From NCBI GenBank assembly GCA_046155505.1, contig JBJXFK010000302.1:1-33137 (forward strand): DNA of 33,137 nt, in the 5' to 3' direction. The position numbers and the translations under genes are program-made. Positions 26,001 through 33,137 of the stretch are shown piece after piece. Under the pieces are notes generated by a model. The model made no database searches and was not told the DNA's origin. It was given only the letters and a program-made list of their open reading frames with translations. The DNA is from JBJXFK01 sp046155505. Lineage in GTDB: Bacteria > Planctomycetota > Phycisphaerae > UBA1845 > Fen-1342. Each line of letters begins with the position of its first letter. Position 1 is the first letter of the stretch.

Positions 26001-26500
26001 TCATCACGCCGCCCCATCAGCGTCTCGGCATTTGCAGATTGCGACTTCGCCGCTCTCAAAACGATCTCATCGCCGACGCCAACACCCAGCACGCGCGCCA
26101 GTTCGTCGTTGATCCACACGTCGCGCTCGCTCGCGCCGCTTCCCGGCACACTAGTCGCGGTGGATCGATCGATGCCGATGAGCTGCACCTGATTCGCCCG
26201 CGCTGCGCCGTCCGCACGCGTCGCCGCCGCACTCACGATCAGAGCCGGCAAGACCCTGCCCAGCGACGCCATATTCGCGTCGCTCGACAAAGCCTGGCGC
26301 ATCGGCCGCGCCGACGTGATCGCCGCGTCAAACGGCCCGAGCCGGTCCAGCGCGGTATCGCGCAGACTTCCGCGGAGCGAATCGCCCACCAATAGCGCAC
26401 CGGTCAACGCCGTCGCCCCGACCGCCGCCCCCAGCAGCACGGCGACGTGCGTCAGCCAATAGTATTGAAGACTGCGGCGGATGAGTTGAAGCGTACCCAC
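23033..26500 (-). CDS. Large FtsX/MacB-type ABC transporter permease (duplicated module)
   Basis: This 1155-aa protein starts at GTG (MGTLQLIRRSLQYYW); a stop lies four codons upstream in frame. A first membrane helix spans about residues 15-40. A large soluble MacB-like domain runs to about 535. An FtsX-type helix block spans about 540-690 (ASAAMLVALLFRLSAERRSA, then EIGTLLALGYSPSRIATLL). A second module begins near 780 (LTISLIASAAFLIAAL), with another soluble domain. The C-terminal FtsX block is near 1030-1150 (LGGIGLILGTLGLVAVTL, RREIAVLQAVGYSRGAVGRL). Such double-module permeases work with a MacB/LolD-type ATPase in lipoprotein, lipid or peptide export. No such ATPase is adjacent. Confidence 0.9.
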   Translation of the reverse strand: MGTLQLIRRSLQYYWLTHVAVLLGAAVGATALTGALLVGDSLRGSLRDTALDRLGPFDAAITSARPMRQALSSDANMASLGRVLPALIVSAAATRADGAARANQVQLIGIDRSTATSVPGSGASERDVWINDELARVLGVGVGDEIVLRAAKSQSANAETLMGRRDDPLVSLRVRISHVGSSRGVGGFSLRPMQSPPRNVFVPLATLQRLLGLRDRANAMLIDFGPVESAAAARDADVRAELRKAMRLADAGLRVRSDAKRDYVAIESESMLIEPPVEAAIEAAALEHGWSTSAILTYLANDIAIERGGSNTQPTAASQRAAGEAGIPYSVVAAVDPQSPLGRRLFGSSLNDGEIVLGEWAAADLAARLGDRVALRYYVTGDSGRLETQAAAFSVRAIAPLSGVAADSGFVPDYPGVTDTRSLSDWDPPFPMDLKRIRDKDEQYWDKHRTTPKAFVTLADGRRLWAEKGERFGRLTSVWIDAATVEVATTTQAAQRDAARADAVERALLSRIEPESLGIRVELLRERAVAAAEGPTDFGGLFIGFSMFVIASAAMLVALLFRLSAERRSAEIGTLLALGYSPSRIATLLVGEGAVLAAMGSAIGQAGATGYAWLMLAGLRTWWSAAVGAPFLELHVAGQSLAIGFSCSFMLAAASILLAVRGIGKSAPRALMSGVVTSAPRGSKASRVGVVMAGASGSLAAVAVLCGALGMIAPVIAFFLGSVCALVAMLCGARVRLRGGAFASPGAGAGSWRSGADRALTIGTLASRNAARQPGRSMLTISLIASAAFLIAALSAFQLQPLDTRSRKSGAGGFALVGESTTPVLHDLATRAGQAALDLDEEAIAALAETAIFPLRLRDGDAASCTNLYQREQPRVLGASRALVQRGGFSFSAVERGSGEVRAANPWALLEAPATDEAIPAIADEAAVLWQLKSGLGRTIEITSERGERVRLRFVALFSGSVLQDEIIVSEANFQRLFPGSVGRSFFLIDPPTGRETLVAATLTRGLGDFGMSVIPAAERLAGYLAVQNTYLSTFQTLGGIGLILGTLGLVAVTLRGVSERRREIAVLQAVGYSRGAVGRLVLSEQMRLVFSGLAIGVVAAAVAVVPAALDRPASIPWRSLGLTFAAVAMVAAAGVGVALRGAMRGRVWAALRGD

Positions 26501-26532
26501 GACTGCGATTCATCCCCTTGCTCGGCGGGATT

Positions 26533-26604
26533 GTAGGGTGGGCATCGCCCACCATTCGCGTGCTTGCGCGAATCGCATCAAATGGTGGGCGATGCCCACC
26601 CTAC
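26533..26604. mobile_element. REPIN-like palindromic element, copy 4
   Basis: This 72-bp element has terminal inverted repeats GTAGGGTGGGCATCGCCCAC and GTGGGCGATGCCCACCCTAC with no mismatch, around a variable core. It fills the gap between nadD and the FtsX-type gene. Confidence 0.9.
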
Positions 26605-26617
26605 GACGCGCCGCCCG

Positions 26618-27247
26618 TCACACATACACATGATGGCTCGCGATGTATTCGCAAACCGCGTCCGGCGTAAGAAACCGCACGGAACGCCCTTCGACGATGC
26701 GCCGCCGAATGTCCGTCGATGAAATGTCCACTCGCGGCGTATCGACTACGTGGTCGAGCACATCCGCCACGAGCGCCGCGCCGATCGCCTCGGCCAGCGC
26801 CGCGGTCTCAGGCAGTTTGTCGCTGTTTCGCCGCGCCGTGACAAACGTGCACTGCGCCGACAGTTCCGCGATGCGATGCCACGTATGCAGCTCGCGCAGC
26901 GAGTCCATGCCGATCAACCAATACAACCGCTCGCCGCGCGGCACTTGCGATCGAAAATAATCCACGGTGTGCAGCGTGTAGCTCGGACCCGCCTGCGTGG
27001 TTTCCCAATCGCAGACTTCCAGTATCGGCTCGCGCGCCACCGCAAGCTCGCACATCCGCAGCCGATGCGACGCGGCCACGCTCGGTCGCCCGATCTTGTG
27101 CGGTGAAACCGCAGCAGGAATAAGCACGACGCGCCCCGCGCCGATCCGCTCGGCCGCGGCTCGCGCGACAATCAGATGACCGTGATGAATTGGATCGAAC
27201 GATCCGCCGAAAAGCAAAACGCCGGGCACGGGAGCATCCCATCGCAT
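26618..27247 (-). CDS. nadD: Nicotinate-nucleotide adenylyltransferase
   Basis: From the ATG at 27247 (MRWDAPVPGVLLFGG) the product is 209 aa, the usual size; the frame is open to 27571 but the extra 108 codons are the shadow of the neighbouring gene. The nucleotidyltransferase motif GGSFDPIHHGHL sits at about residues 13-24. The typical RLRMCELAVA, YTLHTVDYFR, LIGMDSLRELHTWHRI and C-terminal ISSTDIRRRIVEG follow. NadD joins nicotinate mononucleotide and ATP to make deamido-NAD, an essential step of NAD synthesis in the cytoplasm. It lies between the GGDEF-EAL regulator gene and the FtsX-type permease gene on the same strand. Confidence 0.95.
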   Translation of the reverse strand: MRWDAPVPGVLLFGGSFDPIHHGHLIVARAAAERIGAGRVVLIPAAVSPHKIGRPSVAASHRLRMCELAVAREPILEVCDWETTQAGPSYTLHTVDYFRSQVPRGERLYWLIGMDSLRELHTWHRIAELSAQCTFVTARRNSDKLPETAALAEAIGAALVADVLDHVVDTPRVDISSTDIRRRIVEGRSVRFLTPDAVCEYIASHHVYV

Positions 27248-27332
27248 GACCCGCCGACGAGCGACCGCCGCACATTCGCGGTCGCGTTCTCTGTCGGCGC
27301 GACCATAGTCTACACGACCCGACGCGCCGCAT

Positions 27333-29246
27333 TCACGAGAACGCCGCCAGGCACTCCAGCGACTCCGGGATCGTCCGACCGATGAGACTGATCGTATGCG
27401 CCGCCGCGACCGGCTTGCCGAACAAATACCCCTGCGCATGCTCGATGCCCAGTTCACGCAGCAGTTCGAACTGTTCAGTCGTCTCCACGCCCTCCGCCAC
27501 GATTTGCAATTTGAACGCCCGCGCGATCGTAACAATCGCTTCGAGCACCGAGCGATGCTGCGGATGCTCAAACACGGATCGAGTGAATGCTCGATCGATC
27601 TTCAATCCGGTCAGCGGCAGTCGATAGAGGCAGCTCAGCGATGAATAGCCCGTGCCGAAATCGTCGAGATGCAGCCAGATGCCCAGGTCGCGCAAGCTCT
27701 GCAGCGCCCGCTCCGCCGATCCGTCCTCGGCCAGCGCCGTGCTCTCGGTCACCTCGAGCACCAATGTGCCTGGCTCGATTCCCGACCCGCGCACGACGTT
27801 CGCGATCTTCGCCGTCAGTTGCGGGTCGATCAGTTGCCGCCGCGACAAATTCACGGCCACCGTCAGCGATTCCGGTCGCGGGTCCACGTTTTGCAGCACG
27901 CGCAACTGATCGCACGCCTTTCGCAGAATGATCAAACTGAGCGGGTGAATCAGCCCCGTGTCCTCGGCCAGCGTCACCAATTCAATCGCCGAGATCGGCC
28001 CCAGCGTCGGATGCCGCCAGCGCAGCAGCGCCTCAAACCCGCAAATCCGCCGCTCGGCCAGCGACACGATCGGCTGAAAATACACCTCGACCGACTCTTC
28101 ACGAATCGCGTTCCGCAAGCCGTGCTCGATCGCCATCCGCCGCATCACCGCGGCATGCATCTCGGCATCGAACATCACAATGCGATTGCGGCCGGCTGCC
28201 TTGGCGCGATACATCGCCGTGTCGGCGTCGCGCACCATTTCCGATGCGTGTTCATACTCCTGATCGCTGGTCGCGATGCCGACGCTGGGCGTCACCTGAA
28301 TCGTGTTGCCGACCACGTCATACGGCTCGCCAAGCACCTGCAACAGCCGTTCGGCCACGCGGGCCGCATCGCGCTCGTCGCTCAAGTCTTCGAGCAAGAC
28401 CAGAAATTCATCCCCGCCGATCCGCGACGGCGTGCGAAGCTGCTGCACCGAGTCGCTCTCGCGTAGCGCATCGCGCAACCGCCGCGAGATTTCGATCAGC
28501 AGCAGGTCGCCGACCTCGTGACCGAGGCTGTCATTGATCACCTTGAACCGATCAAAGTCGATGTACAGCAGCGCGAACTTCTGCTCAGCGTGTCTCTTGC
28601 GGCGTTGCAGACAATACTCCAGCCGATTCTGAATCGACGTGCGATTCGGCAGTCCCGTCAGCCGATCGTGCATCAACGCGTGCTCAATCTCGTTCGTTCG
28701 CTCCAGCACCGCGTGTTCCAGCTCGCCGACGCGCGCCTCCGCCGCCCGCTCGGCCAGCCACTTTTCGCTGAGCGTCAGCGCCAATTGCGTGATCTCGGCA
28801 TTGTCGAACGGCTTTTTCAATATCACCAACCGATCGCTCGGTCCGAGCCGTCGACTGATGTCCTCGAGCGTGTGATCGGAATACGCCGTCGCCAGCACTA
28901 CCTGCACGCGCGGGTCAGTGGTCCAAATGCCTTCGATCGTACACAATCCATCCATCCCCGGCGGCATGCGCATGTCCACGAACGCCACCATGATCGACTC
29001 GTTTGCATCACGCGCCGCGCGAATGCACGCGACACCCTCTTCACCCTGCGACGCACTCTGCAACAGAAACGACGGCAGGTTCGCCGTCGGCCGCGCCGCA
29101 CCACCAAACAGTGCCGCTTTTGCGTCGCCCAGCGCTGCCGCATCGCGCGTCGGCGGCGGCGTCAAGATCTTCGCGTAGTCGGCGCGAATGCTCTCCTGGT
29201 CGTCCACAATCAGGATCCGTCGCGCGATCGAAGTCGTACTCATCAT
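27333..29246 (-). CDS. Response regulator with GGDEF and EAL domains
   Basis: The ATG at 29246 overlaps the stop of the kinase gene as ATGA; the open frame to 29510 is shadow sequence. The product is 637 aa. The receiver domain (RRILIVDDQESIRADYAKIL at about 8-27) has an insertion of about 30 residues before VAFVDMRMPPGMDG, where the phospho-acceptor Asp lies. It ends with ATAYSD and LKKPFDN. The GGDEF domain has an intact RIGGDEF near residue 275. The EAL domain has intact EALLRW near 404, VNLSRR, LEVTES, DDFGTGYSS, KIDRAF, VAEGVET and QGYLFGKP. It may thus both make and break c-di-GMP. The RESD motif lies 11 residues before GGDEF rather than 5, so I-site feedback may be lost. Confidence 0.95.
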   Translation of the reverse strand: MMSTTSIARRILIVDDQESIRADYAKILTPPPTRDAAALGDAKAALFGGAARPTANLPSFLLQSASQGEEGVACIRAARDANESIMVAFVDMRMPPGMDGLCTIEGIWTTDPRVQVVLATAYSDHTLEDISRRLGPSDRLVILKKPFDNAEITQLALTLSEKWLAERAAEARVGELEHAVLERTNEIEHALMHDRLTGLPNRTSIQNRLEYCLQRRKRHAEQKFALLYIDFDRFKVINDSLGHEVGDLLLIEISRRLRDALRESDSVQQLRTPSRIGGDEFLVLLEDLSDERDAARVAERLLQVLGEPYDVVGNTIQVTPSVGIATSDQEYEHASEMVRDADTAMYRAKAAGRNRIVMFDAEMHAAVMRRMAIEHGLRNAIREESVEVYFQPIVSLAERRICGFEALLRWRHPTLGPISAIELVTLAEDTGLIHPLSLIILRKACDQLRVLQNVDPRPESLTVAVNLSRRQLIDPQLTAKIANVVRGSGIEPGTLVLEVTESTALAEDGSAERALQSLRDLGIWLHLDDFGTGYSSLSCLYRLPLTGLKIDRAFTRSVFEHPQHRSVLEAIVTIARAFKLQIVAEGVETTEQFELLRELGIEHAQGYLFGKPVAAAHTISLIGRTIPESLECLAAFS

Positions 29247-31141
29247 GCTTGCACCTGCTCGGCGGTGAGAGAAAACGTCAACGTGAACTCCGACCCGTGC
29301 CCGACGCCGGCACTGGCAACACGCAGGGTTCCGCCCATCTCGGCGGCCATGTTTGCGGCGCTGTGCAGGCCGACGCCGGTGCCGTCGTCGCGCGTCGAGT
29401 AACCCATCGCAAAAATCTTCTGCTGGTCGGCCGGATCGATTCCCATGCCGTTGTCTCGTACGCGAATCGTCAACAACCCGCCGCCGTCGCTTCGCGTGAC
29501 TGCCGAGCAAATCTCGATCGTTCTGGTTCCGTCCGGCTTGTCCCGCAGCGCATGCTGGGCGTTTGAAATCAAATTGACCAGAATTTGCATCATGCGATGC
29601 TTGTCGAGCGCTGCGTATTCGTCGCCGTCATGCGCGCACGTCAGCTCGATCTCATGTCGTTGCAGCGAATTCGCGCCAAGCGCCACCGCGTCGCCGATCA
29701 ACCGCGGCACACTCATTCGCTCAATCAGTCGCTGCGCCGGATTGTGCCTTTGCTGCGATGTGACAATGTCGCGGATGTGTTCGATCGCGTGCGCGACCGT
29801 CGTCATCTCCTGCATCATCGCTTCTTGTTCAGCCGAAAGGTGACGCGACAATTGCCCGAGAGAGTCCGGCAACTGCTTGCCGCGATCGTCGTCGCTCATG
29901 AATCGCGCGAGGTCACTCTTGTGTTCCTGCAACAACTCCGCAGCCATGCCGACCGTGCGAACTTCGGAATCACGCAGCTTGCCTTGCACGAGGTTCGCCG
30001 AGACCGTCACGCTGTTCAGCACGTTGCCGACGTTGTGCAAAACATCGACCGCGACCTGCGACTTGCCCGCCTTGTGCGCGATGTCAAGAAGTTGCGCCTG
30101 CGTCTGCGCCAGGCGATCCACCATCCGGTCGAACTCGCGCGACAGGATTCCGATCTCGCTGGGCGACTCGTCATTCAGTCGGGCGCTCAAATCGCTCTCG
30201 CGCCCGACGCGTACCGCGTGCGCGCTCAACCTCGCCAGCGGCTCGACCACCGTTCGATAAATCGCGAACCACAACACTGCCAGCATCACCGCGCCACCCG
30301 CAATCGCCAGGATCATCGTCGATTGCGATGCGATTGCCGCGCGATTGCTGATCGTGCGCGGCATGACGGTTGTCAGCAATAACGCCGGCTGCTCAAACAC
30401 ATCGAGAATCGTCCCGTGACTGACGATTTGCGCGTCCGACGATCGATCGCTCCACGTTTGGCGCTCGCCCATGCAGCGCGCAAGCGCCGTGTGCTCCTTC
30501 ACCGACAATTCAGCGATCGGCCTGAGCCGCGACTCGACCCGTGTCGCCGCGGCGATCTCTTGCGCCGTCGCGTCGTCCGCAAGACGGCCCATGATTACGC
30601 TCCCGCGCACCTCGCCGTCGCGCTTTGAGGTCGTCAGCGCCGCCGACCCGATTAGCATCGGCCCCATCGGAGTTTGCAAAACGCCGGCAATCCGCGCGTT
30701 CGGACTTTCGTGTCGGATGAGCACGTGATCGGCTCGCGCCAACTCGGCAAAAACCGCTTCGCTCGCGATGACGTCTCCGCCATCTTTCTCGCGAATCTCG
30801 CCGAACACCAGCGTGCCATCGCGGCTCACGATCGCGATCAGGTTCGCTCGCAAATTCTTGAACGTCTCGGGCACGAGATTCGCGTCGATGTACGCCTGAT
30901 TCTTGTCCTGAACGAACTGATACGTGTCGTCCCACGCAGCGTAATCAGCCGCCATCGCGGCGAGGAACTCCGCGTCGCGCTGCACCGCGTACCGACATCG
31001 CTCGATGCCCTCGACCGCGCGCTCTTGCTCGATGCGGTCAAACTCAGGCAGCATCAACGCCCGTTGCATCAACACGCTCGCCGCCGAGAACGCCGTCGAC
31101 ACGGCGAGCGCGACCACCAGCAGCTTGGTTCGAATCGACAT
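29243..31141 (-). CDS. Membrane sensor histidine kinase with CHASE4-like, HAMP and kinase domains
   Basis: The ATG at 31141 (MSIRTKLLVVALAVSTAF) has GGAG seven bases upstream and opens into the first membrane helix. The product is 632 aa. A periplasmic CHASE4-like domain follows (MAADYAAWDDTYQFVQ, then FKNLRANLIAIVSRDGTLVF). The second helix is near residues 270-290 (TMILAIAGGAVMLAVLWFAI), then HAMP (VVEPLARLSAHAVRVGRE). The dimerisation helix carries H369 in VLHNVGNVLNSV. The ATPase domain has the N box ILVNLISNAQHAL, the G1 box VRDNGMGID and the G2 box DGTGVGLHSA. All kinase residues appear intact. The gene ends in the GGDEF-EAL regulator's start (ATGA), so the pair should form one signal path controlling c-di-GMP. 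Confidence 0.95.
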   Translation of the reverse strand: MSIRTKLLVVALAVSTAFSAASVLMQRALMLPEFDRIEQERAVEGIERCRYAVQRDAEFLAAMAADYAAWDDTYQFVQDKNQAYIDANLVPETFKNLRANLIAIVSRDGTLVFGEIREKDGGDVIASEAVFAELARADHVLIRHESPNARIAGVLQTPMGPMLIGSAALTTSKRDGEVRGSVIMGRLADDATAQEIAAATRVESRLRPIAELSVKEHTALARCMGERQTWSDRSSDAQIVSHGTILDVFEQPALLLTTVMPRTISNRAAIASQSTMILAIAGGAVMLAVLWFAIYRTVVEPLARLSAHAVRVGRESDLSARLNDESPSEIGILSREFDRMVDRLAQTQAQLLDIAHKAGKSQVAVDVLHNVGNVLNSVTVSANLVQGKLRDSEVRTVGMAAELLQEHKSDLARFMSDDDRGKQLPDSLGQLSRHLSAEQEAMMQEMTTVAHAIEHIRDIVTSQQRHNPAQRLIERMSVPRLIGDAVALGANSLQRHEIELTCAHDGDEYAALDKHRMMQILVNLISNAQHALRDKPDGTRTIEICSAVTRSDGGGLLTIRVRDNGMGIDPADQQKIFAMGYSTRDDGTGVGLHSAANMAAEMGGTLRVASAGVGHGSEFTLTFSLTAEQVQA

Positions 31142-31353
31142 CGACACGCTCCCATCGCTCGCGCCGCCGGTCGACTCCCGACCACGACGCGCCGATTCAG
31201 GTATGTATCGGCTATCGATTCCGGCCCATTCACCTTGCGCAGCGCCGTCCAACTCGCCACCACGCATTATGAGACGCACCAAACGTGCCGCGACACGGCG
31301 CAGCTTTCGCCATCGCCGTGTCGCGCAGATGAGTTACGTGCGTTTAATTCCCG

Positions 31354-31385
31354 CTCTGAGTCTCTGTGCCTCTGCGCCTCTGTGT
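31354..31385. repeat. 8-base array (CTCTGTGC)
   Basis: Four consecutive octamers read CTCTGAGT, CTCTGTGC, CTCTGCGC and CTCTGTGT. It lies in the gap between the alpha/beta hydrolase gene and the kinase gene, just after the stop of the former. Confidence 0.85.
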
Positions 31386-31395
31386 TGCACCCTCT

Positions 31396-32388
31396 TCAAT
31401 TCGCATTCCGCACGTTCTTGCCCAAAAACTCCCGCATCAGCTTCGCGATCGTCGCCCCGTCCTCTTCAAGCGCGAAGTGCCCCGTGTCGAGCAGGTGAAA
31501 CTCAAGCTTTTTCAAATCCCGCTTGTACGGCTCGGCCCCCGCCGCCGGAAAAATCGCGTCATTCTTGCCCCACACAATCAGCATCGGCGGCTGATGCTTG
31601 CGAAAATACTCCTGCCACGCCGGATAGAGCGGCGGATTCGTCCCGTAACTGCGGAACAAGTCGAGCTGAATCTCTTGATTTCCCGGTCGGTCGAGCAATG
31701 CCTGATCCGCATTCCACGCGTCCGGGCTGATCGTCTGCACGTTTCGCACGCCATGCGTGTACTGCCAGATCGTCGCCTGACGCGAGAGCAAGCCGCGCAG
31801 CGCCTCGCGATTCGCCGGATTCTTGTCGTCCGCCCAATACGTCTTGATCGGCTTCCAGAAATCGTTGTCGAGGCCCTCGTCATACGCATTACCGTTCTGC
31901 ACGATCAATGCTGTCACGCGCTCGGGATGCTTCGCTGCGAGGCGATAGCCGATCGGCGCGCCGTAATCCTGGAGATAGATCGCGTATGACTTGACGCCCA
32001 CCTTCTCGACGAACTCGTCGACCACAGCGGCCAGGTTATCGAACGAATACTCGAACTTGTCATGCGCGGGGGCCGAACTATTGCCGTAACCCGGATAGTC
32101 CGGCGCGATCACGTGATACTTGTCGGCCAAGGCCGGAATCAGATTCCGGAACATTTGCGACGAAGTCGGAAAGCCGTGCAGCAGCAGCACGGTCGGCGCG
32201 CCCGCCGGCCCGGCCTCGCGATAGAAAATGTCCAGATCGCGCACCTTCGCGGTCTTGTACAACACCTGCGTCGGACTTGCCACAGTCGCTACCGGCTTCG
32301 GCGCGTCCTGTGCGAGCACCACCGGCGCGGTTCCCACCGCCGCCAATACCAATGCCGTACCGATTGAGTTTGCATAAAAGCGCATCAT
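31396..32388 (-). CDS. Secreted alpha/beta hydrolase (haloalkane dehalogenase/epoxide hydrolase-like)
   Basis: This 330-aa protein has a signal peptide (MMRFYANSIGTALVLAAVGT, cleavage near VLA-QDAP), so it is exported. The hydrolase fold starts at about residue 45. The oxyanion motif is LLLHGFPTSS. The nucleophile elbow LQDYGAPIG has Asp instead of Ser, as in haloalkane dehalogenases and epoxide hydrolases. A candidate acid lies in VWGKNDAIFP, and the catalytic His lies in DTGHFALEED. The lid contains NPANREALRGLLSRQATIWQ. The substrate cannot be told from sequence. Start choice lies between two adjacent ATG codons (32388 or 32385). The DUF1348 gene lies upstream on the same strand, with a 127-base gap holding a hairpin. 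Confidence 0.9.
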   Translation of the reverse strand: MMRFYANSIGTALVLAAVGTAPVVLAQDAPKPVATVASPTQVLYKTAKVRDLDIFYREAGPAGAPTVLLLHGFPTSSQMFRNLIPALADKYHVIAPDYPGYGNSSAPAHDKFEYSFDNLAAVVDEFVEKVGVKSYAIYLQDYGAPIGYRLAAKHPERVTALIVQNGNAYDEGLDNDFWKPIKTYWADDKNPANREALRGLLSRQATIWQYTHGVRNVQTISPDAWNADQALLDRPGNQEIQLDLFRSYGTNPPLYPAWQEYFRKHQPPMLIVWGKNDAIFPAAGAEPYKRDLKKLEFHLLDTGHFALEEDGATIAKLMREFLGKNVRNAN

Positions 32389-32430
32389 GATCGCTCTTTC
32401 TGGGTTGAATTTCCGTTTTCGTGTCCGTAC

Positions 32431-32453
32431 GGCGGAGACACAGAGTCTCCGCC
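32431..32453. repeat. Perfect hairpin in the hydrolase-DUF1348 gap
   Basis: GGCGGAGAC (32431-32439) and GTCTCCGCC (32445-32453) are perfect inverted copies around ACAGA. No T-run follows on either strand, so it is a weak terminator candidate for the DUF1348 gene. Confidence 0.6.
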
Positions 32454-32515
32454 TCGCCGCGCACCATGGCGCGACGCCGTTGTCCGATTCTCAAGATCAA
32501 AAAAGTTGTTCGTCG

Positions 32516-32974
32516 TTACCGCACGCCGTCGATGCCGGGGTGATCGGCGGGTCGCGGCCCCGGTGCCGGCCAATGGAACTTCCGCTCGACCTCGGCGATG
32601 GCGACATCGTTGATGCTCGCCTCGCGCCGCCGCATCAGGCCGCTGTCGTCGAACTCCCACAGCTCGTTGCCATATGAGCGGAACCAGCGTCCCTCGGCGT
32701 CGTGCCATTCATATTGAAACCGCACCGCCATGCGATTCTCACGAAAGCCCCACAGCTCCTTCGTCAGGCGATACTCCAACTCGCGCGCCCATTTACCCTT
32801 CAAAAACTCAGCGATTTCGGCCCGACCGCGAACAAACCGATCGCGATTGCGCCACTGCGAATCTTCGCTGTACGCCAGCACGACACGCTGCGGATCCCGC
32901 GAATTCCACGCATCCTCCGCCGCTCGCACCTTGGCGATCGCACTCTCTATCGTGAACGGCGGCCTGATATCCAT
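32516..32974 (-). CDS. DUF1348 (NTF2-like) family protein
   Basis: From the ATG at 32974 (MDIRPPFTIESAIAKV) the product is 152 aa, close to the family's usual 150-160 aa. The longer frame to 33064 adds 30 residues outside the family. Hallmarks in order are AAEDAWNSRDPQRVVLAYSE, SQWRNRDRFVRGRAEIAEFL, KWARELEYRLTKELWGF, RMAVRFQYEWHD, WFRSYGNELWEFDDSGLMRR and ASINDVAIAE. The fold is the NTF2-like cone; members are small, soluble and of unknown function, sometimes seen near oxidoreductases or hydrolases. A secreted alpha/beta hydrolase follows 127 bases downstream. Confidence 0.9.
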   Translation of the reverse strand: MDIRPPFTIESAIAKVRAAEDAWNSRDPQRVVLAYSEDSQWRNRDRFVRGRAEIAEFLKGKWARELEYRLTKELWGFRENRMAVRFQYEWHDAEGRWFRSYGNELWEFDDSGLMRRREASINDVAIAEVERKFHWPAPGPRPADHPGIDGVR

Positions 32975-33061
32975 CGGCGATCCCACGTCGATCCTCCCGA
33001 GAGCAAAGCGCAGGGCGGTGTCCGCCCGAAACTGCGACCCCACCCCGCGCGTGTCCCTGAG

Positions 33062-33110
33062 CACTGAACACTAGACACTAGGCACTAAGCACTAACCACT
33101 AGCCCCTCGA
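33062..33110. repeat. 7-base array (CACTAGG)
   Basis: Consecutive heptamers read CACTGAA, CACTAGA, CACTAGG, CACTAAG, CACTAAC, CACTAGC and the diverged CCCTCGA. It lies upstream of the DUF1348 gene, at the right end of the window. The word resembles that of the array at 13996-14085. Confidence 0.85.
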
Positions 33111-33137
33111 CACCGCCGGAAAATCAACCACCGTCTC

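Noticed and set aside
27248..27571. N-terminal extension of NadD
   Set aside because: The extra 108 codons overlap the GGDEF-EAL gene and are Arg/Ser-rich; NadD homology begins at the ATG at 27247.

Overview
The window is GC-rich bacterial DNA that looks planctomycetal, most likely Phycisphaerae. The reasons are C-terminal dockerin-like modules of the form (C)P-x-D-x-(D/N)-G-D...LSxFG on secreted proteins, a type II pseudopilin ending in an H-X9-DG motif, an ECF sigma/TPR-CHAT operon, flagellar genes next to degenerate 7-8 base intergenic arrays, and a stand-alone LigD-type phosphoesterase. The taxonomic call is inference; no rRNA or tRNA gene was seen.

Layout. (1) Positions 1-4509, minus strand: an apparent operon of an ECF sigma factor, a 211-aa soluble anti-sigma-like protein, a 942-aa TPR-CHAT caspase-like protease, and the start of a secreted subtilisin-like (S8) protease cut by the window edge. 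The last three genes are joined by 4-base GTGA and ATGA overlaps. (2) Positions 4831-9862, plus strand: a pseudopilin and two secreted dockerin-module proteins, closed by a hairpin terminator. (3) Positions 10003-15315, minus strand: fliJ, a MotE-like protein, fliK, flgD and flgE, read in that order. (4) Positions 15482-18135, minus strand: a MATE exporter and an orphan oligopeptide-type ABC ATPase. (5) Positions 18284-21548, plus strand: a WcaJ-type sugar-phosphate transferase and a FHA-GAF-SpoIIE-like protein that has lost key phosphatase residues. (6) Positions 21629-22710: a membrane-anchored unknown and a small LigD-type 3'-phosphoesterase, divergent. (7) Positions 23033-31141, minus strand: a 1155-aa FtsX-type permease, nadD, and a two-component pair (GGDEF-EAL regulator and CHASE4-HAMP kinase) coupled by ATGA. 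(8) Positions 31396-32974, minus strand: a secreted alpha/beta hydrolase and a DUF1348 protein.

The most interesting system is the sigma / anti-sigma-like / TPR-CHAT / S8 operon. It repeats, without any CRISPR genes, the gene logic of the type III-E accessory set, where a TPR-CHAT protease cleaves a protein that holds an ECF sigma factor. I infer a protease-triggered transcriptional switch.

The second theme is non-coding structure. Four copies of a ~72-bp REPIN-like palindromic element (GTAGGGTGGGC...GCCCACCCTAC) sit at junctions of co-directional genes. At least six intergenic regions hold degenerate arrays of 7- or 8-base units, each site with its own word. A separate 116-bp inverted-repeat element lies in frame inside the C-terminus of the ABC ATPase gene. 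These elements generate false N-terminal extensions in naive gene calls, so starts were chosen here from ribosome binding sites and family alignment from memory.
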